This document shows positions 1-9,965 of a stretch of 64,000 nucleotides of DNA, one piece after another. Every line of letters starts with the position of its first letter. Within the stretch, counting starts at the first letter, position 1. This DNA comes from Myotis daubentonii (Eukaryota; Chordata; Mammalia; Chiroptera; Vespertilionidae), in contig NC_081844.1 of assembly GCF_963259705.1 (NCBI RefSeq), forward strand, positions 107,570,965 through 107,634,964, given 5' to 3'. Under the pieces are notes generated by a model. The model did no database searches and was not told where the DNA came from. It saw only the letters and a list, made by a program, of their open reading frames with translations. The position numbers and the translations under genes were made by a program.

Positions 1-242
1 TTTGCCAAGACCCCAAGTGACATAGATCATATGACGTACTCAGTACAGGGCTTGTCTCCGATAGGAACTTGAGCGATGTTGGTTCCCTTCAAATTTCTCA
101 GATTTCCCCCGGTTACAGGCAGCAGAAACCAATTTAAACTAAAAGAATCAATGCAAATGTATTGCCTCAAAAGTGGGTGCTCAGGGTGTCAGCACGGCTG
201 CACGGGTGGAGGGGCCCTTCTGTCTCCAGAACTAGTCTGTTT

Positions 243-245
<3 letters not shown>
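1..245. other. Unassigned sequence at window edge
   Basis: No repeat family, exon or RNA gene is recognised here. It leads directly into a CT microsatellite. Short open frames run into the microsatellite and encode Ser/Leu runs, so they are not taken as coding. Confidence 0.5.

Positions 246-290
<45 letters not shown>
246..290. repeat. (CT)n microsatellite
   Basis: An almost uninterrupted CT run of about 22 units. On the plus strand it reads as Leu-Ser codons and on the minus strand as Arg-Glu codons, which explains the short open frames across it. Long pure dinucleotide runs are expected to vary in length between individuals. Confidence 0.97.
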
Positions 291-292
<2 letters not shown>

Positions 293-1060
293 CCTACACA
301 CCCTGGGGAAGAGCATGGCGGCCCTGCCTGGGCGTGGTCTCAGCCCTGCACCCATGCTAGTCTCCAGCTGGACTTGGGCTTATCGGGGACGGGGGTCCAC
401 CTCTCTCACGGTGACTTCAGGGGAGCATGTCATTTGTCTCCAAACTGGGAGTCTCTGGGCGGTGATGGGGGTGTGGTCACAATGAAGCCAGGACAACAGG
501 CACAGGCTGAGCCAGGAGACCTGGGTGCGGGTGACCCTCCCGGTGCCAGAAGCAGGGGGTCAGGAGAGTCCGAGACCAGCTGCCGCGCCCAGCGTCTTAA
601 CGTAAAGCCACCTCCGCGGGTTGAGGAGGAGCGAGCTTCCGAAAACCCCAGCCCTGTGGGCGGCCTGCTTTTGCGATTCGTGTTCCTGACACTTGCATCA
701 AACTCTACGGCCCTTCTCCTCTGGCTCCCGCAGCCCCAGCACCTCCCAGTCGGGGACAGCCTGACCCAGGAGCACAGGCCAGGCCCTGCCATCAGCACAG
801 CCCACTGACAGGGCTCTGTGCCCCCCGCCACCAGTCCCGGTGGCAGGCGTGGGGGTGAAATGTTTGCCATCTCCAGAGGCCCCCATTTCCTTTCCGCCTT
901 CGCCGAGGGGCTCAGGTCTGATCCTCCCACCTGGCGTCGGACGGCACCGGCTGTCACGCCTGACAGGTCACCGACCTCATGAGCCTCGGGTGCCTCGTCT
1001 TGCACGCCAACGCTTGTACTTCTAGGACTAGCTCGCCACTGGGTCTGAACCCCCGGGCAG
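291..1060. other. Unassigned GC-rich sequence
   Basis: GC-rich, with no recognisable transposon or exon. Frames are open for 100-220 codons on both strands because stop codons are rare at this base composition. The predicted proteins are low-complexity Pro/Gly/Arg/Ser and match no family I know. Confidence 0.5.
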
Positions 1061-1100
1061 CTCCACCGTTTCCCACCGTTTCCCACCGTTTCCCACCGTT
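1061..1100. repeat. 10-bp tandem repeat, four copies
   Basis: Four consecutive 10-bp units of the form TCCCACCGTT, the first with one variant base. The copies are otherwise identical, which suggests recent slippage. Confidence 0.95.
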
Positions 1101-1851
1101 ATTCACGCTCTGAATCATCAGTGCTGTGCCAAGGGGCTCCTGCCAGTCCCGCTCTCCCGCGGGTCCTGGTGAGCGGAATCCTAATGGGTGTCTCCTAGTC
1201 CGGACCATTTTCCATTTTCCATTCCGGCCGGCGAGTTCCCCGAACTCCTGCTGCAGACCCGGCCAGACCGCAGGGGGGGCCACGAGCCCGCCACGGGGAT
1301 TCTGAGGCGGGTCCCGCGTGTCGCCGAACATCATCCGGTGCCTTCCGAGCTCTCTCCTGGCTCTCGCCTCACTCACCCACGTTACTGCATCCCTAGCTGC
1401 CTCTCGGAATCCCCTCTTGGTTCCTGTCTGTCTTGACTCCATCACCTCTTTCTCTTTCCTTTCCCCGGTGTGAGAGCAGCGAAGAGCGCTCCGTGCCAGG
1501 CACCGGGCCCGCGCTGTACCCCGTCCTAACCACCACGCAAGGTCGGTCCTTTCACTGCGTCATTCGGCTGCGGGGAACGGGGCTCAGGGAGGAAAGGACT
1601 GGGCAGGTTCAGGGGCCTCGTGGGGTGTGCCCACAGGCGGCTGCCCCGGAACCCACATTCTAACCTGCCGGGCTGCCCCTCCCCGCCCCCTCCCCCCCAG
1701 GGCGCAGACACGCGTGTGACAGATGACCCGGTGACGGCCTCGCTTCAGAACCGATGCTACAAAACGCTGCTTTTCCTTTCACTTTGCAAATAGAAACTTG
1801 GGGGGAGAGCAGAGTGCTTGTTAAAAAGAGACAACTGTATGATTTGATTTC

Positions 1852-1854
<3 letters not shown>
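1101..1854. other. Unassigned GC-rich sequence
   Basis: No transposon or exon recognised. It contains C-rich runs near 1680-1700. The stretch just before the CA repeat (about 1740-1850) is less GC-rich but shows no repeat ends. Confidence 0.5.

Positions 1855-1893
<39 letters not shown>
1855..1893. repeat. (AC)n microsatellite
   Basis: About 19 uninterrupted AC units ending in a short CGCG. Alternating purine-pyrimidine DNA of this kind can adopt Z-form, and length polymorphism is likely. Confidence 0.97.
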
Positions 1894-1895
<2 letters not shown>

Positions 1896-3289
1896 GCTGT
1901 CGACCCCAGGGAACAAACAGAGAGCTGGCTGATGGCTAAGCGCCGCTGCTGCTGTCCTCAGGGGCCATGTCCTGCCGCGGCTTCTGAGGTTTGGAGCAGC
2001 TGTAATGCACACACAGGCCCAGGGGTTCTGATGAGCACCTCTGAACAGCCAGTCACTTAAAACCGTGGCCGACACCAGCCACCCACCTGCTGCGCGTGTG
2101 CAGTGAGTCGCCGTGGCCAGGAAGGATGCGTTTCACACGTCTGTAGGGTGCTTGGCGTGGCCTTTCACGGTGAGGCCGCCTCCCCTCCTCCACCCCCGCG
2201 TCCCCGTCTCTGGCCACGGGGGCCAAATATGTCCCTGACGGCAAAGAGGAGCAAAGAGGAGAAGGCGTTCATTTCCGGGAGGCGAGGCCTATCATCTCAG
2301 GAGAACCTGCCAGTGCGCGGCGTGGCCTCGGGACGGAGGCGAAGCAAGACTCCCAGTCCAGCCCCACGTCCTTCCCAGGAGAACGGGGATCTGGGAAGCG
2401 AACGCGGAGCAGAGAGGCTCCCGGAGAGCGGCCCCTGCCTGCCAGGCCTTCCCTCCACCTCCCAGCCTCGGCCCACCACTCTTGGGCGTGGCCTCAAGGG
2501 GTGACCCCTGCAGCCGCTGGTCCAATGCCGGCTCAGTGCCCGGCTCTCGGGGCGCAGGCTTCTGAGTGGAGAGAGGTGTGCCGTGCGCATGGCCGGCAGT
2601 CCTTGCTACCCATTCGCCTGCCCTATGGCATCTGTGAAGCTCCCTACGTGGCTTCCAAGCCCCCTTACTTGGTCCCGTGTGAGTCTCACTGAATCCCCAG
2701 GCACCGTGTCCCAGGCACCACGACGGCGAAGGCTGAGCAAGGGAGGTGCTAAAAGGCCAGAGAGGCCACACTTTCCTTGCGAACCAGAGGGGAGGCCCTG
2801 GGCCGGGAAGGAAGAGCCACCTCGTGTGCCAGTCACACTGGAAAGCAAAGGCTGGGCAGCCCAGCGCCCTTTTCCTTTCAGTCCTTCCTTCCTCATCGCT
2901 GAGCCCGGATGAGTGCTGGCCGCACGGGCACCTCGGGAGGTGACATAGACAACCGGGTGCAGCATCCCCAGCACCTGGGAGGGATGAGATACTACGCACC
3001 TTGGAGATCCCCCCACCCATGGCTGGTGCTCGGGGGCCGCCCGCACGGAGGGGTCCGCAGAGCCTGGCGCATGGCGCTCAGCACTCGGGGCTCTGACCTG
3101 GCCTGAGTCCCGGCTCGGGTCTTGGGGACACTTCTCTCTCCGTGGGGCCTCGCCCCTTCAGCTGTCAGCGCAGAATCCCAGCGCCTGTCTTCCAAGGATG
3201 GCGGAGCTTTAACCACCGCAACAGGGATGAAAGCCCCGCCCGCGCAGGGCCTGGGACGGGTCCGTTCTCAAAGGACGCCGAGCAGACGG
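1894..3289. other. Unassigned GC-rich sequence
   Basis: About 1.4 kb without a recognisable repeat. Overlapping open frames of up to about 240 codons occur on the minus strand, but none has a conserved domain pattern, a splice-bounded block or a family resemblance. I read them as composition effects. Confidence 0.45.
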
Positions 3290-3478
3290 CAATGTGTGCT
3301 TTATGTTCGTGAAGGAGAGGAATTGGATTGAAAAGCAAATCGCTCTTCATAAGCTCTGCCTGGAGCAGTAATAGCGCATTGGAGGGCAGATAAAAACCTC
3401 CAGCAGTTTCATCTCCAGCTTTTGAATCCTCCAAGTGAAACCTGATTTGGCTGCTTTGAGCCCTTTCAGCCCTTTGAG
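3290..3478. promoter_or_regulatory. Candidate conserved non-coding element
   Basis: A repeat-free block that is clearly less GC-rich and CpG-poor compared with both flanks. It has TTTATG, AATTGGATT and GATAAAA-type motifs and a closing run of similar short words (CTTTGAGCCC, CTTTCAGCCC, CTTTGAGG). A sharp composition island of this kind often marks a conserved enhancer or an old exapted repeat. Conservation itself cannot be seen from one sequence. Confidence 0.3.
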
Positions 3479-3808
3479 GACGGAAAGCCGCGCAGACACC
3501 CAGCGCCAAGGAGGCGGCCTCGCCCACTGTGGGCTCATTTATCATTCACCGCCGAGCAGGCAGCTGCGCGGAGCGCTCCGAGGTCACCAGGAAGGCAGCC
3601 CCTCGGGTCCCGGGTCTCCACGAAGGACTGCGGTGGCTGAGGGTGACGCAGGCGCTGGCTGCCTGGCCCCTGCGGGCTGGGACCCTGGCAGGGACGTGGC
3701 ACTGGGTGCTGCCCCCCAACCTCTTGCTCAGCCCCCCCGCCTGCACCCAACACTCAGTTTCTGCCCGAGGACCGGACCGGAGCATGCCACACAGCCCCTG
3801 AAAAACAA
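3479..3808. other. Unassigned GC-rich sequence before the LTR
   Basis: GC-rich with C runs near 3713-3740. No repeat ends or exon structure seen. It abuts the MaLR-like LTR. Confidence 0.45.
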
Positions 3809-4610
3809 GTTATGGTGGCGGCTGAGTTGTGTCCCCCCGAATTCCAACGTTGGAGTTCTAACACACGGGGCCTCAGAATGCGACCGTTTAAAGGGGTGAT
3901 TAAGTTAAATGAGATCACTGGGGAGAGACCTCATCCAAGCCAGCTGGTGCCTTTATACAAAGAGGAGATGAGGACACAGACACACACAGAGGGACGGCCA
4001 GGTGAGGACACAGGGAGGCCGGTGTCTGCAGGCCAAGGGGAGAGGCCTGGGGAGGACACAGGGAGGCCGGTGTCTGCAGGACAAGGGGAGAGGCCTGGGG
4101 AGGACACGGGGAGGCCGGTGTCTGCAGGCCAAGGGGAGAGGCCTGGGGAGGACACGGGGAGGCCGGTGTCTGCAGGCCAAGGGGAGAGGCCTGGGGAGGA
4201 CACGGGGAGGCTGGTGTCTGCAGGCCAAGGGGAGAGGCCTGGGGAGGACACGGGGAGGCTGGTGTCTGCAGGCCAAGGGGAGAGGCCAGGAGAGGACATA
4301 GGGGAGGCCGGTGTCTGCAGGCCAAGGGGAGAGGCCAGGAGAGGACATAGGGGAGGCTGGTGTCTGCAGGCCAAGGGGAGAGGCCAGGAGAGGACACGGG
4401 GAGGCCGGTGTCTGTAGGCCAAGGGGAGAGGCCAGGAGAGGACGTAGGGGAGGCTGGTGTCTGCAGGCCAAGGGGAGAGGCCTGGGGAGGAACCAACCCT
4501 GCCAGCACCTTGCTTTGGGCTTCCAGCCGCCAGGACTGTGGGAAAAGAAATTCCTGTTGTTTCAGCCCCTGTCGGTGGCCCTTTGCTACGGCAGCCCTTG
4601 CAGGTGAACA
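3809..4610 (+). mobile_element. MaLR-like (MST/MLT1-type) LTR expanded by a minisatellite
   Basis: The left part (3809-4000) carries familiar MaLR LTR landmarks in order: TTATGG, GAGTTGTGTCCCCC, CCTCAGAATGCGACC, a degenerate GATTAAGTTAAATGAGATCA, then GACACAGACACACACAGAGG. The right part (4487-4610) has AACCAACCCTGCCAGCACCT, CTTCCAGCCGCCAGGACTGT, a CTGTTGTTTCAGCC tail and GCTACGGCAGCCC. A second copy of the family lies at 45.07 kb in the same orientation. An ordinary LTR of this type is about 350-450 bp; the excess here is a tandem array of one internal segment. ERVL-MaLR assignment is by memory of the consensus and the exact subfamily is not certain. Confidence 0.75.
4004..4492 (+). repeat. 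48/49-bp minisatellite inside the LTR
   Basis: About ten head-to-tail units. GAGGAC recurs at 4004, 4052 and 4100, a period of exactly 48 bp. Each unit runs from GAGGACAC through GGAGGC, GGTGTCTGCAGGCCAAGGGG and AGAGGCC. Later units have 49 bp (GGACATAGGGG variants) and a CAGGAGA in place of CTGGGGA. The unit corresponds to the MaLR LTR segment that normally occurs once between the GTGAAGACAC-type word and AACCAACCCTGCC. Because 48 is a multiple of three, frames of 170-240 codons stay open on both strands; they are not genes. Confidence 0.93.
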
Positions 4611-4749
4611 CTGTTCTCCATGACCCGCTCCGCTTTTCCACGCCCTAAAGAGGTCATGTGTGAAAAACGTGTGTGAGATTCTTGCAAGAACTGGGGTTGA
4701 TTCATGAGCAGGGGCCCTTTTGTAGGACTCTGCCCCCTTCCTGCCAAGC

Positions 4750-4900
4750 CACCGCCTTCCCTGTGCTGTTTAATCCTCGCCTGCCGCCCCGTTCCCACTG
4801 CACCGGTGGAAAGACAGAGGTTCCGAAGGGACCCAGGCTTGCCCACGGTCTTGCGAAAAGGGAAAGGCAGAGCTGGGTTTTGAACTGGGGGACGCCTGGC
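4750..4900 (-). mobile_element. MIR SINE fragment
   Basis: Order of words matches the complement of MIR: TTTAATCCTCGC, a short gap, AAGACAGAGGTTCCGAAGGG, CTTGCCCACGGTCTTGCGA, then GGCAGAGCTGGGTTTTGAAC. Divergence is high, as expected of an ancient mammalian SINE. Confidence 0.7.
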
Positions 4901-5494
4901 CCCGAGCCCAGGCATGCTGGGAGGCAGGGACGGAAAGGAAGCTCTGACAAGCTCCTCCCCACTCCATCGTCACTGCCCACGGGGTCTGACTCCAGGCTGC
5001 CCTTGCCACCCGGTCCTGTTCACATCAGGCTGCGCTGCCTTGCATCTGCCCTGATTCTCTGGCCCCCCAGGGCCCTCGCATGTCAAGAGGGGGCTGCCGA
5101 CATCGCTCTGAGGCCCATGCACAGCCTCCCAGCGGGCAAGGGGATCTCCTCTCCTGAAGGACACAGCAGTGATGAGCAGCGCAACCTTTCAAAACACGAG
5201 CCGACAGAGGAGCCGGGGAGGGCCTCCTGGGGCCCGGCCACCAGGGCTTCCGGACGGCGGAAAGGCCGCTTGTCTCGGGCGATCGGGTCGGGTTTGCTGT
5301 GAGGCGGGAGCTGTCAGTTCCATTTGCAGGGCTGCGTGCACCCCAGTGTCGCTTCACATGGCAGCACGTCGCCTGGTGAGGAACTCCTTGCGCTGCGCCC
5401 GCTGCTGAAACATGAGCTGCTCAAGGACAACAGACCATTCCCGTTCCGCCCAACGAGGAGGGGAGGGGAGGCGGCCAGCAGGAAAGTCCAGCTT
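4901..5494. other. Unassigned GC-rich sequence
   Basis: No repeat or exon recognised between two MIR fragments. Frames of about 110 codons are open on both strands and have no family resemblance. Confidence 0.45.
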
Positions 5495-5650
5495 CCCAGC
5501 TTGCAAGCTGTGTGACCTTGGGCGTGTTCCTCAACCTCTCTGGGCCTCGATTTCTTCTGGAAAGAGAGGATGTGATAATACCCACTTCACAGTGTTTTCC
5601 TGAGGATTCAACGCGTGAATTTGAAAGAAGGCCTGGCGAAGAGGGAGCCG
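5495..5650 (+). mobile_element. MIR SINE
   Basis: Clear MIR landmarks in plus orientation: AGCTGTGTGACCTTGGGC, CCTCAACCTCTCTGGGCCTC, GATTTCTTCTGGAAAGAGAG, GATAATACCCACTTCACAG, TGTTTTCCTGAGGATTCAA. The core and 3' half are kept; the tRNA-derived head is lost or unrecognisable. Confidence 0.85.
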
Positions 5651-7120
5651 CGCCGTGTACTGTCACCAGCTGCCACCTTCCCTGCTGCCGTGGGCTCCCG
5701 GGGTCAAGCCTCCCCCGAAGCTACCCCCATTCCTGTGCTTTTCAGTCACACGAGCCAATACAGCACCTCATTTTAAAGTCAGACTGCGTGTTTGTACTGC
5801 AAGTGTACTCAGCCCGAAGCACCAGACCGATGCTGGTGGGAGTGTGGGCGGTGTTACGTGTTCTGGGCTCCTCTGGGCTAGGCCTGGAGACTGGGCCCGG
5901 CTACGGCTTCTGTTTGCAGAAGCGCCGGGTCTCGGGTGGACCGCAGGGAGGTGGCCCTCCATCATGACCACTGACTGCGTCTTAGCCAGACCCTGGCCTC
6001 TCATGCCACTCCCCCCACCACAGCAGAAGCTTGCCTCACTCCCATGACCGCCCCCCCCCCCCGCCCCCAAAAGGGGAGACCACAAACGCATGGCCTCACA
6101 GTCCTCAGGCATGCCTGGTCCTCACCTGGCACTCAGAGTGGGGCCGACGGGCGGGCCCTCCGTGACGTGCACTGTCTGCCAGACGGGCTGGGTCAGCTTA
6201 TCTGAGATGATCCCTCCAACGCATCCACCCCCTGAGCGCAAGTCTTCCCAGCAGAGCTGTGGACTCTGCTGCGCCCATCCACTCTCCCCCGTGGTTCGGG
6301 ATTGTGCTGGTCTCCAGGAGCACGGGTGCTGCCTATGGACCTGCTTCCGGTGTCTGGACGCTCGAGCGACCTTGACCAGAAACAGGCCCAATGACTTGCT
6401 ATCAGAGCCTAGTGGGCAGGGCAGCTGGGAGCTGGGTTCTGCCTGGAGCCAGTACATTGGGAGAGAAATCACTGGAAGCAACGAGGACTTTCTTAGTAAA
6501 CACACCTGGAGGAGGCTCACCACAATAACTGCCCAGGCCTCCCGGCCCGGAGCTGTGGCTATCAGAGTGGGCAGTGCCCTAGCCAACCCCAGCTCCCCTG
6601 AGTGGCTCTTGGCGAGTGTTCCACGAGCCCCCCACATATCCACGGCAGCGGGGGAGACAAGCTCCTGACAGCTCTTCCCCCTACAAGGTAACAAGCCAGG
6701 TCATATTTCAGACTTAACCCACCTGACATCTTAATGTTCTTCAGTGTGCTTTCCGATGTGCCAGCTGAGCTGCAGGTAGGTGCGAGTTGCTATTTATACA
6801 GCCCCGGCGAGCAGATTCCCCCAGTGCTAGCTCCTCCGTTCCCTTGGTGCCCTTTAGGCTGTCAGAACATCAAGTTCCAACTCCCCAACAGTTTATTCTT
6901 CCCAAGGTTTTAAAGAAGAACAGCATGAGGACCCCTACTTTCTGTCCCTGCGGTAAGGGGGCAGCATAGTTAATATTAAACAGGGAGAAAGGGCCTGGTG
7001 TTTAACCACTGCCCCTTAGAGCTAGATCTGGAGTAAGTGAAATAATGAATGATGTTCTTAACATAGAGGCGACCCAGGACCAGGCTCCAGAAATCACAGT
7101 TACTGCCTTTAGTTGCTAAC
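5651..7120. other. Unassigned sequence
   Basis: About 1.5 kb with no transposon I can name. A C tract lies at 6050-6063. The frames near 6090-6690 are open on both strands but low-complexity. The part from 6690 to 7115 is AT-richer and repeat-free. Confidence 0.4.
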
Positions 7121-7127
7121 ATCATCG

Positions 7128-7158
<31 letters not shown>

Positions 7159-7337
7159 GGCTATCACTCCATCACTACCATCATCACCATCATTATCATC
7201 ATCATGGCTGCCAACCCCATCACCACCACCACCATCATCATCATTACCACCATCATTTCACCACCACCATCACCACCATTATCATCATCATCATCATCAT
7301 CACCACCATCATCACCACCACTATTATCATCATTATT
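7121..7337. repeat. (ATC)n trinucleotide repeat, interrupted
   Basis: Roughly 215 bp of CAT/ATC/CAC triplets with scattered interruptions, beginning with about 11 near-pure ATC units. Translations give long His or Ser runs, which are by-products of the repeat. The interruptions indicate an old array with a younger pure core at its left end. Confidence 0.95.
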
Positions 7338-7430
7338 TTCCTGGCTCTTTCACTTACTACTCTCCCTATGGCCCTGGGCAAGTCACTTTCCCTCTGTGGA
7401 TGTCATTTTCCTGTTTTATAATACCGAGGA
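7338..7430 (+). mobile_element. Possible MIR fragment
   Basis: The words CTATGGCCCTGGGCAAGTCA, CTTTCCCTCTGTGGATGTCA and TTTTCCTGTTTTATAATA follow MIR core order. The match is short and may reach into the flanking triplet repeat. Confidence 0.45.
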
Positions 7431-8339
7431 CAGCTGCTGTCTTCCAGGGCCCCAGGGGGGCATAAACGGAGCGTCCCCAGTGAGCCTTGGTCCGCTCAGT
7501 TCCATCGCAGCTTTGCTTCCTACACATGATTTGCCAGTTCTTGGCCTGTTCCTATTTCTCAGTCTCTGCATGTATCATTTCTCCAGGGCGAAGAGCCCGC
7601 GACCATCTGCCCTGCGGAGTCCTGTGCGGGCCTGGCCAGACCCTGGTGGAGGCTCCGGGAACTTGCTGAGCTTGCCCATCACAAGCTCACTGTGGGGCCC
7701 CGAGCAGCTTCCTCGTCTGCAGAATAAGACAGGCGCACCAGGTGGGGCGTTCTCCACGTGGACAGAGACCACCACTCTGGGAAGTGCTGGTGCTTGTTCG
7801 GGTGCATGTTCTGAGGCCCCACCTTCCACTCATCAAGCGAGTGGGGACTCCTACGCACAGGGTCCCGAGGAAGTCACCTCCTGGGCCTCCTTTTGGCTCT
7901 GGCAGCCTCTGGGAGGGGGTACAGCTCTCAGGATCATTGCTCTACCCCAACAGTGTGTTCTTGGGTTGGTCAAGTTGAAAAAGGCTTGCCCATGGAGCCC
8001 ACTGCATTGGGGTCTCTAAATCGCTGGAAGCGATTAGGTGGATTGAATATTCCAGGACTGCAGATGGCACGTGGGGAGTCTGCTGGGGCCTGGGTCCCGG
8101 AGCCGTGGGAGGACGAGACCCCAATCTCAGTCACCTTCCAGGCAGCAGCATGTAAAGAATATTCCAGATTTCTGTTCTCCCTGCCAGACCTCAGGATGCT
8201 CGTCTCTCTGGCTTGGGGTGGGCGCCTCTAGCCACAGGGAGCACGTTAGAAACATGTAACTCCCAGGACTTCCAGTCGGAATGGACACTGGATGGGAACA
8301 ACCGATGCCATCACGCCATGAAAGGCGCTGGGTGTAAAT
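7431..8339. other. Unassigned sequence
   Basis: No repeat family or coding exon recognised. A frame open for 271 codons begins in the triplet repeat at 7204 and runs into this stretch; its protein is His/Ser/Pro-rich without domain features. Confidence 0.4.
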
Positions 8340-8570
8340 GACTTTCTAAAAATACAAAATAACACGACACAACTGAAGCCAAACGTATCAATCACATCAG
8401 TAAACACAAATGCCTTAACCCACCCACTAACAGAAAAAGGCTTCCCAGAGACCGGTTAACAAAGTCAAATCCAATACTAGACTGTTCACACCCAATGAAG
8501 CTAAACAAAATCAATAAGTGAGTTTAAAAGGTAAAGAAACGGATATGTATTCTGTAGATGAAAATAAAGG
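8340..8570 (+). mobile_element. Probable decayed L1 ORF2 fragment
   Basis: AT-rich, A-biased plus strand with words resembling the L1 ORF2 segment around AATACAAAAT, CATCAGTAAACACAAATGCC and AGAGACCGGTTAACAAAGTC. The reading frame is destroyed. Recognition rests on base bias and loose word order. Confidence 0.4.
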
Positions 8571-8641
8571 ACTATATAGAAATGTAGAGATATATAATAT
8601 ATACGCACATGTGCATATATAGGTAGGTGTATGTGTATGTA

Positions 8642-8767
8642 CAGGGTGGGGCAAAAGTAGGCTTACAGTTGTTTGTGTGGGAAATAACACAATAATTAAT
8701 AAATACTCATACAAGAGTAAACGGTTTCATGTACTCACGACTGCAAACCTGCCTTCGCCCACCCCTG
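8642..8767. mobile_element. Mariner-type MITE
   Basis: The left end CAGGGTGGGGCAAAAGTAGG is mirrored at the right end, where the reverse complement reads CAGGGGTGGGCGAAGGCAGG followed by TTTGCAGTCGTGAGTAC. The terminal inverted repeats are about 30 bp with several mismatches; the inside is short and AT-rich. A TA precedes the left end, as expected for mariner insertion; the right-hand TA is not preserved. At about 126 bp it is non-autonomous and has no transposase. Confidence 0.78.
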
Positions 8768-9849
8768 CACGTATATGTATGTGGGTTTCTGTGCAGAAAA
8801 ATAACAGGAAGGTAACCCATGAACTGAGGAAGCTTCCCTGTGGGGGGAGAAAGTGACCCAGGTCGGGGGGCAGGGACAGAAACCAGACAGAACCGGTAAG
8901 TAAATGAATTAATAAATGACGGTTTATGAACCCTGTGAAATCAGTACTTTCCAATTCAAATCCCAGAGCAAATTTGTGCTGAAAAGTCCGTGAATCTTAA
9001 CAATTAGAAGAGAAGAGCTGGGTGTTCTCGGAATTCCGGGGGAAAGAAGGATCCCAGAGGAAACAGTGACCCAGCCTCCAGACGGCTCCTTTTCGGGGCC
9101 CCGCTCCCTGACACGTCATTAGCTCCCAGTGACCCCGACTCAGCAGGCAGGTTCCCACAGGGCAAGCCATCCGAGGCCCTCGGAGAGCGGGAGAGGGCTG
9201 GCCCCTGTCGGCGGGCTCTGGGTCTGGGTCCGCTCCCATCGCACAGAGTCTGAGAAAGCAGCTCTCTGCACAGTTGTGAGTGGTGGAAGCAGGAAAGACT
9301 TCCCAGAAGAGGAGAGGGTGGAGCTGAATCTGGAGGGTCGGGAGGAGCTTGCCGGGTAATGGTGGACGGGAGGTCGGGGTCGGGTATTCCAGGCAGAGGG
9401 CACAGCCTGTGCAAAGGCCCTGGGGCTCGCTGTGTGCCGTGAACGCTGTATTGGAACTGCGCTGGGGAGGGCCGGAGGGGAGTGACTGGGCATGAGCGTG
9501 CATCCGCTCAGTCTGAAGAAATTCGTCAGATCCTTTCTCCCGAGAGGAAAGTGTCCCCCACACCCCAAAGCGGGGTGGGGGGAGGATGTTTGCAGAAAAT
9601 TGCCGCGCGTGGAGCCTCTGAGGCGTGCCCTGTGCAAGGCACTTCCTGCGGCGTCGCATCAAGCCTCAGCCCGTGAGAGACGTTATCCCCATCTGTCAAT
9701 GAGGCGCGGGAGCCGCCTAGAAGGCGGAGGAGCGGGTCTGCCTTCGGGTCTGTCTGGGGCTAAAGCCCGCACTCCTGCCAGCCCGCCCAGCACCCACTGA
9801 GGGACATGCCTCGGGGCACGGCGGGCAGGGCTTCTGCTGCTGCTCCGAG
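8768..9849. other. Mostly unassigned; possible dispersed repeat at 9290-9425
   Basis: The subsegment 9290-9425 has the words CTTCCCAGAAGAGGAGAGGG, GGTATTCCAGGCAGAGGGCA and CAGCCTGTGCAAAGGCCCTG. These resemble a common old mammalian repeat whose name I cannot give with confidence; related words occur near 33.5 kb and 23.46 kb. The rest is GC-rich single-copy-looking DNA. Confidence 0.4.
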
Positions 9850-9965
9850 CTGTTGGCTGCCACACCCATGACTCCCAGTCCTCCCTCGGCCCTTCCCAGA
9901 GATGTGGCTTTGGGCAAGCCACTCGGAGCCTCAGTTTCCTCATCTGTAAAATGGGGAGCTCCTGT
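9850..9965 (+). mobile_element. MIR SINE fragment
   Basis: Contains GATGTGGCTTTGGGCAAGCC, ACTCGGAGCCTCAGTTTCCT and CATCTGTAAAATGGGGAGCT, close to the MIR core on the plus strand. The last block is nearly identical to the consensus. Confidence 0.85.

Noticed and set aside
3812..4641. Open frames of 170-236 codons on both strands
   Set aside because: They are the 48-bp array read in frame. A unit length divisible by three keeps all frames open; the proteins are perfect 16-residue repeats on both strands.
7113..8019. His/Ser-rich proteins of 100-270 codons
   Set aside because: They are translations of the ATC/CAC triplet repeat that run on into unassigned DNA.
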